A stretch of 64,000 bases of DNA from Candidatus Krumholzibacteriota bacterium (lineage in GTDB: Bacteria; Krumholzibacteriota; Krumholzibacteriia; Krumholzibacteriales; Krumholzibacteriaceae): assembly GCA_016932415.1 (NCBI GenBank), contig JAFGCX010000010.1:186001-250000 (forward strand), read 5' to 3'. Position numbers and translations under genes: made by a program. This document shows, piece after piece, positions 52,474-60,661 of the stretch. The notes under the pieces are model-generated. The model saw only the letters and a list, made by a program, of their open reading frames with translations, made no database searches and was not told the DNA's origin. Every line of letters starts with the position of its first letter. Position 1 is the first letter of the stretch.

Positions 52474-54741
52474 ATGAAAGATTGCAAGAGGAAAGGATCA
52501 AGCGTGAAGGCCCCTGTTTATCTTGATTTTAACGCAACCACTCCGATATCGTCCGAGGTGGCCGGGGCAATGCGCCCCTTTCTCGAGGAAAATTTCGGTA
52601 ACCCCTCATCTTCCCACTGGTACGGCCTGCAGGCAAAAAAAGCGGTATCGAAGGCAAGGAGACAGCTTTCTCTTCTTCTGGGATGCGATCCCGGGGAGTT
52701 GATATTCACCAGCGGAGGAAGTGAGTCAAATAACCTGGCTATAAAAGGAGCTGCATCGGTTGGGAAGGAAAAGGGGGACCATATAGTAACATCTTCGGTA
52801 GAACATCCAGCGGTTCTCGAGGTATGCCGGCATCTTGAAAAGGAAGGGTTCAGAGTGACCTATCTTCCCGTCGACGGGGACGGACTCGTCAGCGTCGATG
52901 ATTTCAGGGACGCCCTTATTCCCGGGACGATCCTGGCGACGATCATGCATGCCAACAACGAGGTGGGGACTGTCCAACCCATTTCCGCTCTGGCCGCCCT
53001 TGCGAGAGAGCGAGGTGTCCTTTTTCACACCGATGCTGCCCAGTCGGTTGGCAAGGTCGAGGTCGATGTGAACAGTCTCGGTGTCGACATGCTCTCGGTG
53101 GCGGGGCACAAGTTCTACGCTCCCAAGGGAGTCGGAGCGTTGTACATAAGAACGGGAGTAGAAATATCAAAATTGATTCACGGCGCCGATCATGAACGCA
53201 ACCTGAGAGCGGGGACGGAAAATGTACTTGAGATCGTGGGTATAGGTCAGGCTGCTGAATCGGCAAAGGAGAATCTGAAAGAAAATCACCGTCATATGGA
53301 AAGGATGCGCGACAGGCTGCAGTCCGGTCTGAAAGAAGCTTTCGATGACATGAAGATCAACGGAAGCCTTCAATACAGGTTGCCCAATACGCTCAGCGTC
53401 TCATTTCCACTTGTCGAAGCGAATACGCTTCTTGACGAAATATCTGGTGAGGTAGCGGCGTCAGCCGGCGCCGCCTGCCACACAGGTTCTGTCGATCTCT
53501 CGACCGTCCTAGAGGCGATGAAGGTGCCACTTGAGATAGCTATGGGGACAGTGAGGTTCTCCACTGGAAGGACGACCACCCCGGCAGATATAGACATGGC
53601 TCTTGGCGTGATCATTCCCGCGGTAAAGCGGCTGAAACCGGACCGGAGCGGGGAACCTGCCAAAGCTTCCCGGGATGACGCGATCAGACTGACGAAATAC
53701 ACACATGGACTTGGATGCGCCTGCAAACTGAGGCCACAGGACCTGGAAAAAGTGCTTGAGCATATGCCCGCTCCAGTGGATGAAAATGTCATTGTGGGGA
53801 AAGAGCGCTCTGATGATGCCGCCGTATACAGGATCGGGAGTGATCTCGCGATCGTGCAGAGCGTTGATTTCTTTACGCCGGTGGTCGATGATCCTTTTGA
53901 TTTCGGGGCTATCGCCGCGGCAAATTCGCTCAGCGATATCTACGCGATGGGAGCAAGGCCCCTGTTCGGACTCAATATCGTGGCTTTTCCCTCTAAAAGG
54001 CTCTCACTGGATATTCTTCGTCGGATCCTTGAAGGTGCCCTCGCGAAGGCGGATGAAGCGGGTATCTCGATAATCGGGGGACATACCATAGAAGACAATG
54101 AACCCAAATTTGGCCTTGCAGTCACCGGTGTGATAGACCCGAAGAATATTCTCAGCAATTCGACCGCCCGGCCCGGTGACCTGATGATCATTACAAAGCC
54201 TGTCGGGACAGGAGTGATAGCTACGGCGATGAAACGGGGAATAGCCAGGCCCGGTACAGCGGCCAAAGCGATAGAAGTGATGAGCTCGCTCAACCGCGTA
54301 GCCTCGGAAACATTATCCGGATTCAACCCGAGCGCCTGTACAGATATAACAGGGTTCGGGCTTGTCGGGCATCTCAGGGAGATGACCGTCGGAAGCGGTC
54401 TGGATGCCGTGTTGTGGAGGGACAGCGTTCCGGTCATAGAGGGGACGAGGGAACTGATACTGGACGGGATCATCCCCGGCGGGACTATGAATAATTATGC
54501 ATATGCGGAAGGTCATGTCGACTGGGATGAATCGATTATTGAAGGAGACCGGCTTCTACTATGCGACGCTCAGACGTCAGGAGGGCTTCTTGTCGCGCTC
54601 GACCCTGGCCAGGCCGTCAGGGCCCTGGATCTTCTTGCCTCGAGGGGGATAGAGGCTTCAATTACGGGCCGCTTTGAAGGCGAAGGTGAAGGAAGGATAC
54701 GTGTTGTTGACCGGGGTCCGGAGATCGGAAGTGAGATCTGA
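52474..54741 (+). CDS. selD: Fusion of NifS/selenocysteine lyase-like enzyme and selenide, water dikinase (SelD)
   Basis: 755 residues from ATG 52474; GTG 52504 is an equally plausible start. Residues 14-390 are a class V PLP aminotransferase: YLDFNATTP, the PLP lysine Lys213 in AGHKFYAPKG, AGTEN, and catalytic Cys335 in SAGAACHTGSVD, whose surroundings with RFSTGRTT resemble animal selenocysteine lyase more than IscS. Residues 404-755 are a full SelD: THGLGCACKL with Cys415, Cys417 and Lys418, RSDDAAVYRIG, SVDFFTPVVDDPFDFGAI, IIGGHTIEDNEPKFGL and CDAQTSGGLL. One chain could thus release selenium from selenocysteine and convert it to selenophosphate with ATP. The SelD here uses Cys, unlike the stand-alone one at 60662. 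YitT starts with no gap. Confidence 0.93.
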   Translation: MKDCKRKGSSVKAPVYLDFNATTPISSEVAGAMRPFLEENFGNPSSSHWYGLQAKKAVSKARRQLSLLLGCDPGELIFTSGGSESNNLAIKGAASVGKEKGDHIVTSSVEHPAVLEVCRHLEKEGFRVTYLPVDGDGLVSVDDFRDALIPGTILATIMHANNEVGTVQPISALAALARERGVLFHTDAAQSVGKVEVDVNSLGVDMLSVAGHKFYAPKGVGALYIRTGVEISKLIHGADHERNLRAGTENVLEIVGIGQAAESAKENLKENHRHMERMRDRLQSGLKEAFDDMKINGSLQYRLPNTLSVSFPLVEANTLLDEISGEVAASAGAACHTGSVDLSTVLEAMKVPLEIAMGTVRFSTGRTTTPADIDMALGVIIPAVKRLKPDRSGEPAKASRDDAIRLTKYTHGLGCACKLRPQDLEKVLEHMPAPVDENVIVGKERSDDAAVYRIGSDLAIVQSVDFFTPVVDDPFDFGAIAAANSLSDIYAMGARPLFGLNIVAFPSKRLSLDILRRILEGALAKADEAGISIIGGHTIEDNEPKFGLAVTGVIDPKNILSNSTARPGDLMIITKPVGTGVIATAMKRGIARPGTAAKAIEVMSSLNRVASETLSGFNPSACTDITGFGLVGHLREMTVGSGLDAVLWRDSVPVIEGTRELILDGIIPGGTMNNYAYAEGHVDWDESIIEGDRLLLCDAQTSGGLLVALDPGQAVRALDLLASRGIEASITGRFEGEGEGRIRVVDRGPEIGSEI

Positions 54742-55713
54742 ATGAGATTCAATACTGGTATTTTAGCCGAATATTTTTTCATAACGGTCGGCGCGGCGAT
54801 AATGTCGCTGGGCGTTGCGGTCTTTCTCGTTGATGCCAAGGTAGTCCCGGGGGGAGTTACGGGGCTTTCGATGGCTGTTCATTATCTGACCGCGGGAAAG
54901 ATCTCCATCGGCATCCTGATGTGGGTCATGAACCTGCCTCTCTTTATCTGGGGAGTCGCTGAACTGGGAAAGACCTTTGGATTAAGGACATTCTGGGGAT
55001 TTACAGTCAACTCGTTCTGCATAGACCTCTTCAGGGGAGACATCTTTGAATCGATCAGGTTGCAGGACACCGCTACCATCAAGTACCTTATCGATAACGA
55101 CTTTTTTTTCCTGATATTGATCGGAGCGGTCTTTCTCGGTGTCGGTCTGGGAATAATATTCAAATTCAAGGGTACTACTGCCGGAAGCGATATCGTGGCC
55201 GCGGTAGCGAAGAAAAAATGGAGGGCAAAACCTGGCATCGTCATAATCATCACCGATTTTTTCGTGATCTGTATCGCCGGTGCCGTACTTCAATATAAAG
55301 GCCTTTCTCCCGAAAAACCGGTCATGCTGTTGATGCTTTATTCATTCCTTCTCCTTATAATCTCTTCACAGCTTATTGATATAATCATCTTTGGGTTCGA
55401 CTACGCGAAATCGGCTTTTATCATCTCCGACAAGCATGAGAAGATCGCCGAATCTATCCTGAAGAGGATGGGAAGGGGAGCGACCGCTTTTCATGGCAAG
55501 GGATTGTACAGGAATGTCGAGAGGGATATTCTCTTTACCGTCGTCAACCGGAGGGAGATATACCGCCTGGTCGGACTGGTCAAGGAAATCGATCCAGAGG
55601 CTTTTGTCATTATCAACCGGGTTCACGAAGTCCTTGGAGAGGGATTCATGGGCAGGGGAGAGATCGATACCGAGAGTCTCAAATTCCCCGTAAAGAAGCT
55701 GGATGAAGAATAG
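54742..55713 (+). CDS. YitT-family membrane protein (DUF2179 C-terminus)
   Basis: 323 residues. ATG 54742 follows directly on the stop of the NifS-SelD fusion (TGAATG), so translation is coupled. Five or six transmembrane helices (FFITVGAAIMSLGVAVFLV, GGVTGLSMAVHYLT, GTTAGSDIVAAVA) form the YitT membrane part, and residues about 230-310 are a PII-like DUF2179 domain (FIISDKHEKIAESILKRMGRG, GLYRNVERDILFTVVNRREI). Transported substrate unknown. Coupling with selenium metabolism makes a role in selenium or thiol supply conceivable but unproven. Confidence 0.9.
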   Translation: MRFNTGILAEYFFITVGAAIMSLGVAVFLVDAKVVPGGVTGLSMAVHYLTAGKISIGILMWVMNLPLFIWGVAELGKTFGLRTFWGFTVNSFCIDLFRGDIFESIRLQDTATIKYLIDNDFFFLILIGAVFLGVGLGIIFKFKGTTAGSDIVAAVAKKKWRAKPGIVIIITDFFVICIAGAVLQYKGLSPEKPVMLLMLYSFLLLIISSQLIDIIIFGFDYAKSAFIISDKHEKIAESILKRMGRGATAFHGKGLYRNVERDILFTVVNRREIYRLVGLVKEIDPEAFVIINRVHEVLGEGFMGRGEIDTESLKFPVKKLDEE

Positions 55714-55794
55714 GAATCTACTCAGCCCCGGTCCTTTAGGAAAGGCGGCCTGCCTGTCCGTCTTAACGGAAGAGGATCGGGTGAAAGGAAGAGC

Positions 55795-56280
55795 TTGAAG
55801 AATAAATACCATCTTAAAAGGACTGACAGAGAGATAAAGGACAAGGATACTATCGAACAGCTTCTTGCCGGATGCAGGCTCGCGTTTATCTCGGTCTGCA
55901 AAGTGGGAGAGCCTTATATAGTCACGATGAATTACGGATACGACAGTGATCGGCGCGCCCTCTATTTTCACTGCGCGCTCAAAGGGCACAAGCTCGATAT
56001 AATACGGGAAAACAGTTCAGCCTGCGCTTTCATCTTTCGCGATCACGGATATGTTGACGGAAAATGCGAACATAAATACCAGTCCCTCATCGTACGAGGC
56101 GATATAAGTATCGTCGAGTCTTTCGATGAAAAGAAGCATGGCATCGATATCCTTATGGACCATCAGGAATCTGATCCGGAACCGGTCAGAAAGAGAAATT
56201 TTAAAAAAGAGACTGACTATGATATCTTCAATATGCTAAGGCTTGATATAGAGGATATTACAGCAAAGGAAAGCCTTTGA
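55795..56280 (+). CDS. Pyridoxamine 5'-phosphate oxidase-related flavin-binding protein (NimA-like)
   Basis: 161 residues, TTG start at 55795 with AAGGAA upstream. The split-barrel FMN-binding fold is indicated by CRLAFISVCKVGEPYIVTMNYGY, LYFHCALKGHKLDIIRENSSACAF and YQSLIVRGDISIVE. Proteins of this NimA/pyridoxamine oxidase-like group bind flavin or heme and reduce small molecules. No selective substrate clue. Same strand as yitT, 81 nt downstream, and it overlaps the upstream in-frame extension of the next gene. Confidence 0.82.
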   Translation: MKNKYHLKRTDREIKDKDTIEQLLAGCRLAFISVCKVGEPYIVTMNYGYDSDRRALYFHCALKGHKLDIIRENSSACAFIFRDHGYVDGKCEHKYQSLIVRGDISIVESFDEKKHGIDILMDHQESDPEPVRKRNFKKETDYDIFNMLRLDIEDITAKESL

Positions 56281-56357
56281 CCAGGCAGGGCCTGTCAGAC
56301 CGTGAGACGTCTTCTCGCGTTGCCGGAACCTGTTTGCGACATCGATGGAGGTTGATC

Positions 56358-57551
56358 ATGATATCGGAATTATTCCGCAGAAGTCGGAAATTGAAACGAA
56401 GGAAAAGCACCCTGTTTTTCTTCATCGCCCTGGCCGCCACAGCTGCTGTCCTGGCGGGATGCAGTAACGAAAAGCCGCAGGAGAGGAATAATAGGGTTTC
56501 TGACGAAGAATTTCCCTGCCCGTCGATAGAATATTCTCCGAAACGTTATATCTGCCGGTTCTCTGATGCCCCTCTTGTCATCGATGGAAAGATCGATGAC
56601 CCCGCGTGGCTTCAACCATGGACCGAATGGACCCATGACTTCGCCGATATCGAGGGAGAAGAGAAAACTTTTAATGGATCAAGGACAAGAGCAAAGATGA
56701 TGTGGGACGATCATTATTTTTATATCGCCATCGAGATAGTCGAGCCGGCTGTATGGGCGACAGTCACCCGGCGCGATGGTGACGTCTATATGGATAATGA
56801 TGTTGAGATCTATATAGATCCCGATGGAGATACCCATGAATATTATGAACTGGGGATAAATGCTTTCGGGACTGTGCGTGATATCTTTATGGTGAAACCG
56901 TATCGGGATGGGGGGCCGGCTCTCCTTTCATGGGATATCGAAGGGCTTGAAAGCGCCGTTCACGTGGACGGGACAATAAATGATCCGGGTAACAGGGACA
57001 GGGGATGGACCGTCGAGGTAGCGATACCGTGGGCTGTCCTCGGCGAATCTGCTCATAAAAAAGTTCCTCCGGACGATGGAGATATCTGGGCAGTCAATTT
57101 ATCCCGGGCGAATTATGACCTGGTCACTGAGGATGGAAAGTACGTCAAATCCACCGACGCCGAGACTGCGATGGCGGTCCCGGAGCGTCTTACCTCGTGG
57201 TCGGCGCAGGGGATATCCAATATGCACTATCCAGAGATGTGGGGACTGGTGAAGTTCAGCGTGATGACAGGGTTTCACGGATCGCAATCATTCAGACCCG
57301 GTTCTGACGAACAGGCGCGATGGCTTCTGAGAAAGATCTATTACAGTGAACGCAGCTCTTACATTCAATACGGGTCTTATACCAGCGATCTGTCAGCGCT
57401 GAAAATCGATCCGGCAGAGATATTCGGGTATATCTGGCCTCCCGCGGTCTTCGTCACTCCGCACGATTTTGAGGCTGTTTTAGTATCAGTCGATGAAGAT
57501 CGAGCGATCTCCATCAGCGCCGATGGCCGGGTGAGCGAATTTGTCAAATAA
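56358..57551 (+). CDS. CBM9-like lipoprotein
   Basis: 397 residues from ATG 56358 with GGAGG upstream; starts before it overlap the previous gene. A basic N-terminus and membrane segment end in VLAGC (lipobox). The main domain (about 65-330) is a family 9 carbohydrate-binding-like module: LVIDGKIDDPAWLQPWTEW, AKMMWDDHYFYIAIEI, VYMDNDVEIYIDPDGD, YYELGINAFGTVRD, RGWTVEVAIPWAVLG and WAVNLSRANYD. It likely binds surface or extracellular sugars. No catalytic domain recognised. Confidence 0.85.
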   Translation: MISELFRRSRKLKRRKSTLFFFIALAATAAVLAGCSNEKPQERNNRVSDEEFPCPSIEYSPKRYICRFSDAPLVIDGKIDDPAWLQPWTEWTHDFADIEGEEKTFNGSRTRAKMMWDDHYFYIAIEIVEPAVWATVTRRDGDVYMDNDVEIYIDPDGDTHEYYELGINAFGTVRDIFMVKPYRDGGPALLSWDIEGLESAVHVDGTINDPGNRDRGWTVEVAIPWAVLGESAHKKVPPDDGDIWAVNLSRANYDLVTEDGKYVKSTDAETAMAVPERLTSWSAQGISNMHYPEMWGLVKFSVMTGFHGSQSFRPGSDEQARWLLRKIYYSERSSYIQYGSYTSDLSALKIDPAEIFGYIWPPAVFVTPHDFEAVLVSVDEDRAISISADGRVSEFVK

Positions 57552-57621
57552 TGATGACAGCCTTGAGTTCCCCTCTGAAGAGGGAGATACTCGCTGTTAC
57601 ACGTTCTTTTTTCTTCCGGGC

Positions 57622-57651
57622 TTGACAACTGCTTTCTCTCTGCGGTAGAAT
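57622..57651 (+). promoter_or_regulatory. Sigma70 promoter for the trypsin-like lipoprotein
   Basis: Perfect TTGACA (57622-57627), 18-nt spacer, TAGAAT (57646-57651), 45 bp upstream of the start codon at 57697. Confidence 0.75.
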
Positions 57652-57696
57652 CACTCATCAATTCTATTCTTTTTTCTTTTTCCACAGGAGGGTTAG

Positions 57697-58809
57697 ATGT
57701 TCTACAACCCACGCAATCCTGTAAGGTGGTTGGTCGGGGGTATCATGCTCCTGGCTCTCTCGCTTATGATCGGTTGTTCCGATCAGGGCGAGAATATCAG
57801 CACACCCGTTGCTGGCACCGAACAGGGATCCATAACTCTAAGTATGGATAACCCCGCCATTCATACTGTCATGGCTATTCAGAACCGCCATACTATGGAT
57901 ATCATGACCGATCCCCTGGTAGTTGGAACCGCCACAGGCCTTGACAAGAATGGCGTTCCCGCTATCATGGTCTACCTTGAAAATGAAAAAGGTGGAAAAA
58001 ATGTTCCTGCGTCGATCGAAGGCGTCCCCGTCGTCAAGGTCGTATCAGGCAAGATAAAGATGGTCAAAGGTGGAAGTTCTTCCACGGGCCACACAGCTCG
58101 TTATCCCCGTCCCATCCCGCTCGGAGTCTCCGGTGGGAACAGCAAGGATTTCGCCTATCCGTATTGCTGCTCAGGGACACTCGGCGCGTTGCTGCAGGAC
58201 GGATCCGGAACCAAGTTCATCCTCAGCAACAAGCATGTATTCGCTGGTGATCAGGCCGCGAGCGCGAACGATCCCGATGTCGCCGAAGTAGGCCAGGAGA
58301 TCAATCAGCCCGGTCTGATCGATGTCAACTGCCAGGATATCCCTGCTGATTACGTAGCGTACCTTACGACATGGTGCGAAGATAATCTCAATATCGATTG
58401 CGCGATCGCTGAGATAATCCCAGGCATGGTCGATCCGGAAGGTTCAATCTACGAGATCGGCGAGATATCGGCCACGACGATGGATGCCTACGTAGGATTG
58501 CTCGTCAAGAAGAGCGGTCGTACTTCAGGATTGACCCGCGGGACTGTCAGCGCGATCAATGGCGCATTCAACGTCGGTGGTTCGGATGAATGCGGCGGAG
58601 AATCGACAACGGAGTATTTCACCGGACAGATCGTTGTTTCCGGCAGGAAATTCCTCCTCGGCGGAGATTCCGGATCGCTACTGGTAGAAGATGTCGCTAC
58701 CAATCCTCGCGCTATCGGCCTGCTTTTTGCCGGCAGCACCTCGACAGGTATAGCAAACCCGATTGATAATGTTCTCACATACTTCGGTCTCTATATGGTG
58801 GGAAACTAG
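57697..58809 (+). CDS. Trypsin-like serine protease lipoprotein
   Basis: 370 residues, ATG after GGAGG. Signal peptide with lipobox MIGC (Cys27). The C-terminal two thirds have a chymotrypsin-fold triad: His180 in ILSNKHVFAG, Asp234 in LNIDCAIAEI and Ser325 in LLGGDSGSLLV, plus KSGRTSGLTRGTVSAI. The order and spacing fit S1-type (nucleocapsid/Lys-Arg unrelated) bacterial proteases, though the middle is unusually cysteine-rich (CC at 157-158, Cys212, Cys227, Cys235). It has its own strong promoter and terminator and so is monocistronic. Substrate unknown. Confidence 0.85.
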   Translation: MFYNPRNPVRWLVGGIMLLALSLMIGCSDQGENISTPVAGTEQGSITLSMDNPAIHTVMAIQNRHTMDIMTDPLVVGTATGLDKNGVPAIMVYLENEKGGKNVPASIEGVPVVKVVSGKIKMVKGGSSSTGHTARYPRPIPLGVSGGNSKDFAYPYCCSGTLGALLQDGSGTKFILSNKHVFAGDQAASANDPDVAEVGQEINQPGLIDVNCQDIPADYVAYLTTWCEDNLNIDCAIAEIIPGMVDPEGSIYEIGEISATTMDAYVGLLVKKSGRTSGLTRGTVSAINGAFNVGGSDECGGESTTEYFTGQIVVSGRKFLLGGDSGSLLVEDVATNPRAIGLLFAGSTSTGIANPIDNVLTYFGLYMVGN

Positions 58810-58852
58810 TCGGTAAGCTGTAAGAAAAGATCCTTAAAGGGTCTAAAAGGCA

Positions 58853-58904
58853 GAGATGCCTGTTCCATTCTTCCTTCCCGGGAGGATGGGCATCTCGCTT
58901 TTTT
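58853..58904 (+). terminator. Rho-independent terminator after the serine protease gene
   Basis: 8-bp perfect stem GAGATGCC (58853-58860)/GGCATCTC (58889-58896) with a partly paired interior, then GC and a T6 run. Confidence 0.85.
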
Positions 58905-58909
58905 AAAGG

Positions 58910-60466
58910 TCACCACCTGAATCCAGCATCCTTGAAATATTTAATGAGATCTTTCCGGTCATTGAGATTGACCTGTTCGCTCCAGAGGTCTATCGGGTTT
59001 CTGTCATCAGTCAGAACGACATGTCCATCAGTGGGGGGCATGAATCTGTTTTCCCACGCGTGAGTCATGTCGTATTCCGGGCTGAAACGCGAATCCGGTT
59101 CGGGGATCGGGTAGGAAAGCGCGAGAAGCGAATCGGAAGCGAGAAGAATGAGATTACCGAGTTTGTCAGGAGGCTCGACTATCGGCAGAGCGATGATATT
59201 GTCGAATCTTTCCGACAGGGTCGCCGCGAGAGACGATACCATTCTGCTCTTCCATCCTACGGTGAGTACGTTCATCGCTATGATGCCGCCGGGAGCAAGC
59301 CTTGAAGCAGCGAGCTCGACCGCTTCCTCTGTTACAAGATGAAAAGGGACTGTGCCGCTTCCGAAAGCGTCGAAGATGATCAGATCGTAGAGCCGGTCAG
59401 TCTCTTTCAGGAATCGCCTCCCATCGGTCTGGAAGACCTCAGCGTCGCTGGAGGAAAGTTCGAAATACTTTTCAGCGAAATCAATCACTACAGGATCTAT
59501 CTCCACAGCGTCTACTTTCCATCTCCACGAGGATAGATTCTTAGCGACCGAACCGCCTCCGAGGCCGATAAGCAGGGCATCTCCTCTTTTACCGTATATA
59601 TTGCGCGCTATATCAATCACATTGACATAAGGAAAAAGATTTTCTCCCGATTCGATATCGACGAAAGTATGGATGGAGCCGTCTATCAGCAGGAATCTCG
59701 CCTCTCTGTAATCGACGACGTCGATCTGCGCGTATTGGGAGTGGCCGCTTTCAACGAAAGACGCGTTGCCTGTCGCTTCCGGGGAAGAAGGGACTATGAC
59801 GATAGCAACAATCGAAAGGACAAGGAGAATCGACGATATCAGGGCACTCCCCCTGTCTTTCACGCTTCCGGACATAGTTAAAATACCGGAAGTGACAAAA
59901 AGGATGGCTCCCGTTCCGAAAAGAATGTGAGTCACGGCAAAGCCCGGGATCAGTATGAATCCGGTAAGAAGGGCGGCAACGACGCTCGCCAGGGTCGACA
60001 CAGAATATAGGTTCCCTGCCGACCGGCCTACCCGGTCGAGGTCCGAAGCTTTGATCTTTACGGCCGATGGTGTGATCATTCCAAGGATCATAAGTGGCGG
60101 GAAAAAAAGAATCGTTGCCGCTATAAGTACTGATAATCTTAATTCGAAAGGTTCAAGTATTGACAGGACTGGACGTTTCAGGAACGGGATCAGGAAGAGA
60201 GACAACCCGCCCAGGAAAAGCATTATTCCCAGTCCCTTCATAGTTATGGAACGGTCTGCTATCCGCCCACCGATTGAATAACCGGCCGCGAGCGCTGCCA
60301 GTGTGACAGTTATTATTGCCGACCATAGATACAGGCTGACTCCATAGTATGGGCCGAGGATCCTCGTCCCGAGAAGTTCGAGGGCCAGTATCGAGGCTCC
60401 GCTGACCGATACTGTCAAATAAAGAAGAAGATTGTCTTTTTTGCTTTCCCGGATTGAACCTTCCAT
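58910..60466 (-). CDS. Membrane-anchored spermidine synthase-like protein
   Basis: 518 residues from ATG 60466, with AAGGAG upstream; further starts extend to 60535. The N-terminal ~230 residues contain seven or more hydrophobic helices (LALELLGTRILGPYYGVSLYLW, LGIMLFLGGLSLFLIPFL and others), as in MFS-like fused spermidine synthases. The C-terminal part is a class I methyltransferase/polyamine synthase fold: GDALLIGLGGGSVAKNL (cofactor loop), VDAVEIDPVVIDFA, DLIIFDAFGSG and PPTDGHVVLTDDRNPID. The usual aminopropyl-acceptor Asp motif is not obvious, so real activity is uncertain. Confidence 0.87.
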   Translation of the reverse strand: MEGSIRESKKDNLLLYLTVSVSGASILALELLGTRILGPYYGVSLYLWSAIITVTLAALAAGYSIGGRIADRSITMKGLGIMLFLGGLSLFLIPFLKRPVLSILEPFELRLSVLIAATILFFPPLMILGMITPSAVKIKASDLDRVGRSAGNLYSVSTLASVVAALLTGFILIPGFAVTHILFGTGAILFVTSGILTMSGSVKDRGSALISSILLVLSIVAIVIVPSSPEATGNASFVESGHSQYAQIDVVDYREARFLLIDGSIHTFVDIESGENLFPYVNVIDIARNIYGKRGDALLIGLGGGSVAKNLSSWRWKVDAVEIDPVVIDFAEKYFELSSSDAEVFQTDGRRFLKETDRLYDLIIFDAFGSGTVPFHLVTEEAVELAASRLAPGGIIAMNVLTVGWKSRMVSSLAATLSERFDNIIALPIVEPPDKLGNLILLASDSLLALSYPIPEPDSRFSPEYDMTHAWENRFMPPTDGHVVLTDDRNPIDLWSEQVNLNDRKDLIKYFKDAGFRW

Positions 60467-60661
60467 GTCGCTCCTTTCCCGATCTGGTCTCATCGATAAT
60501 TGTTCGTGCCGGTCTGGTGGACATACAGGGAGCAATATAAAGGAGAGATTGCGGGGATCGATCCAGTATTCTGCCCTGTTGATTGTGTTGGATCGATAGT
60601 ATAACGTATCATTATGCGGTTCAAGGCCATTTTGATCTGTTACTTTTACGGGGGCTGATGG

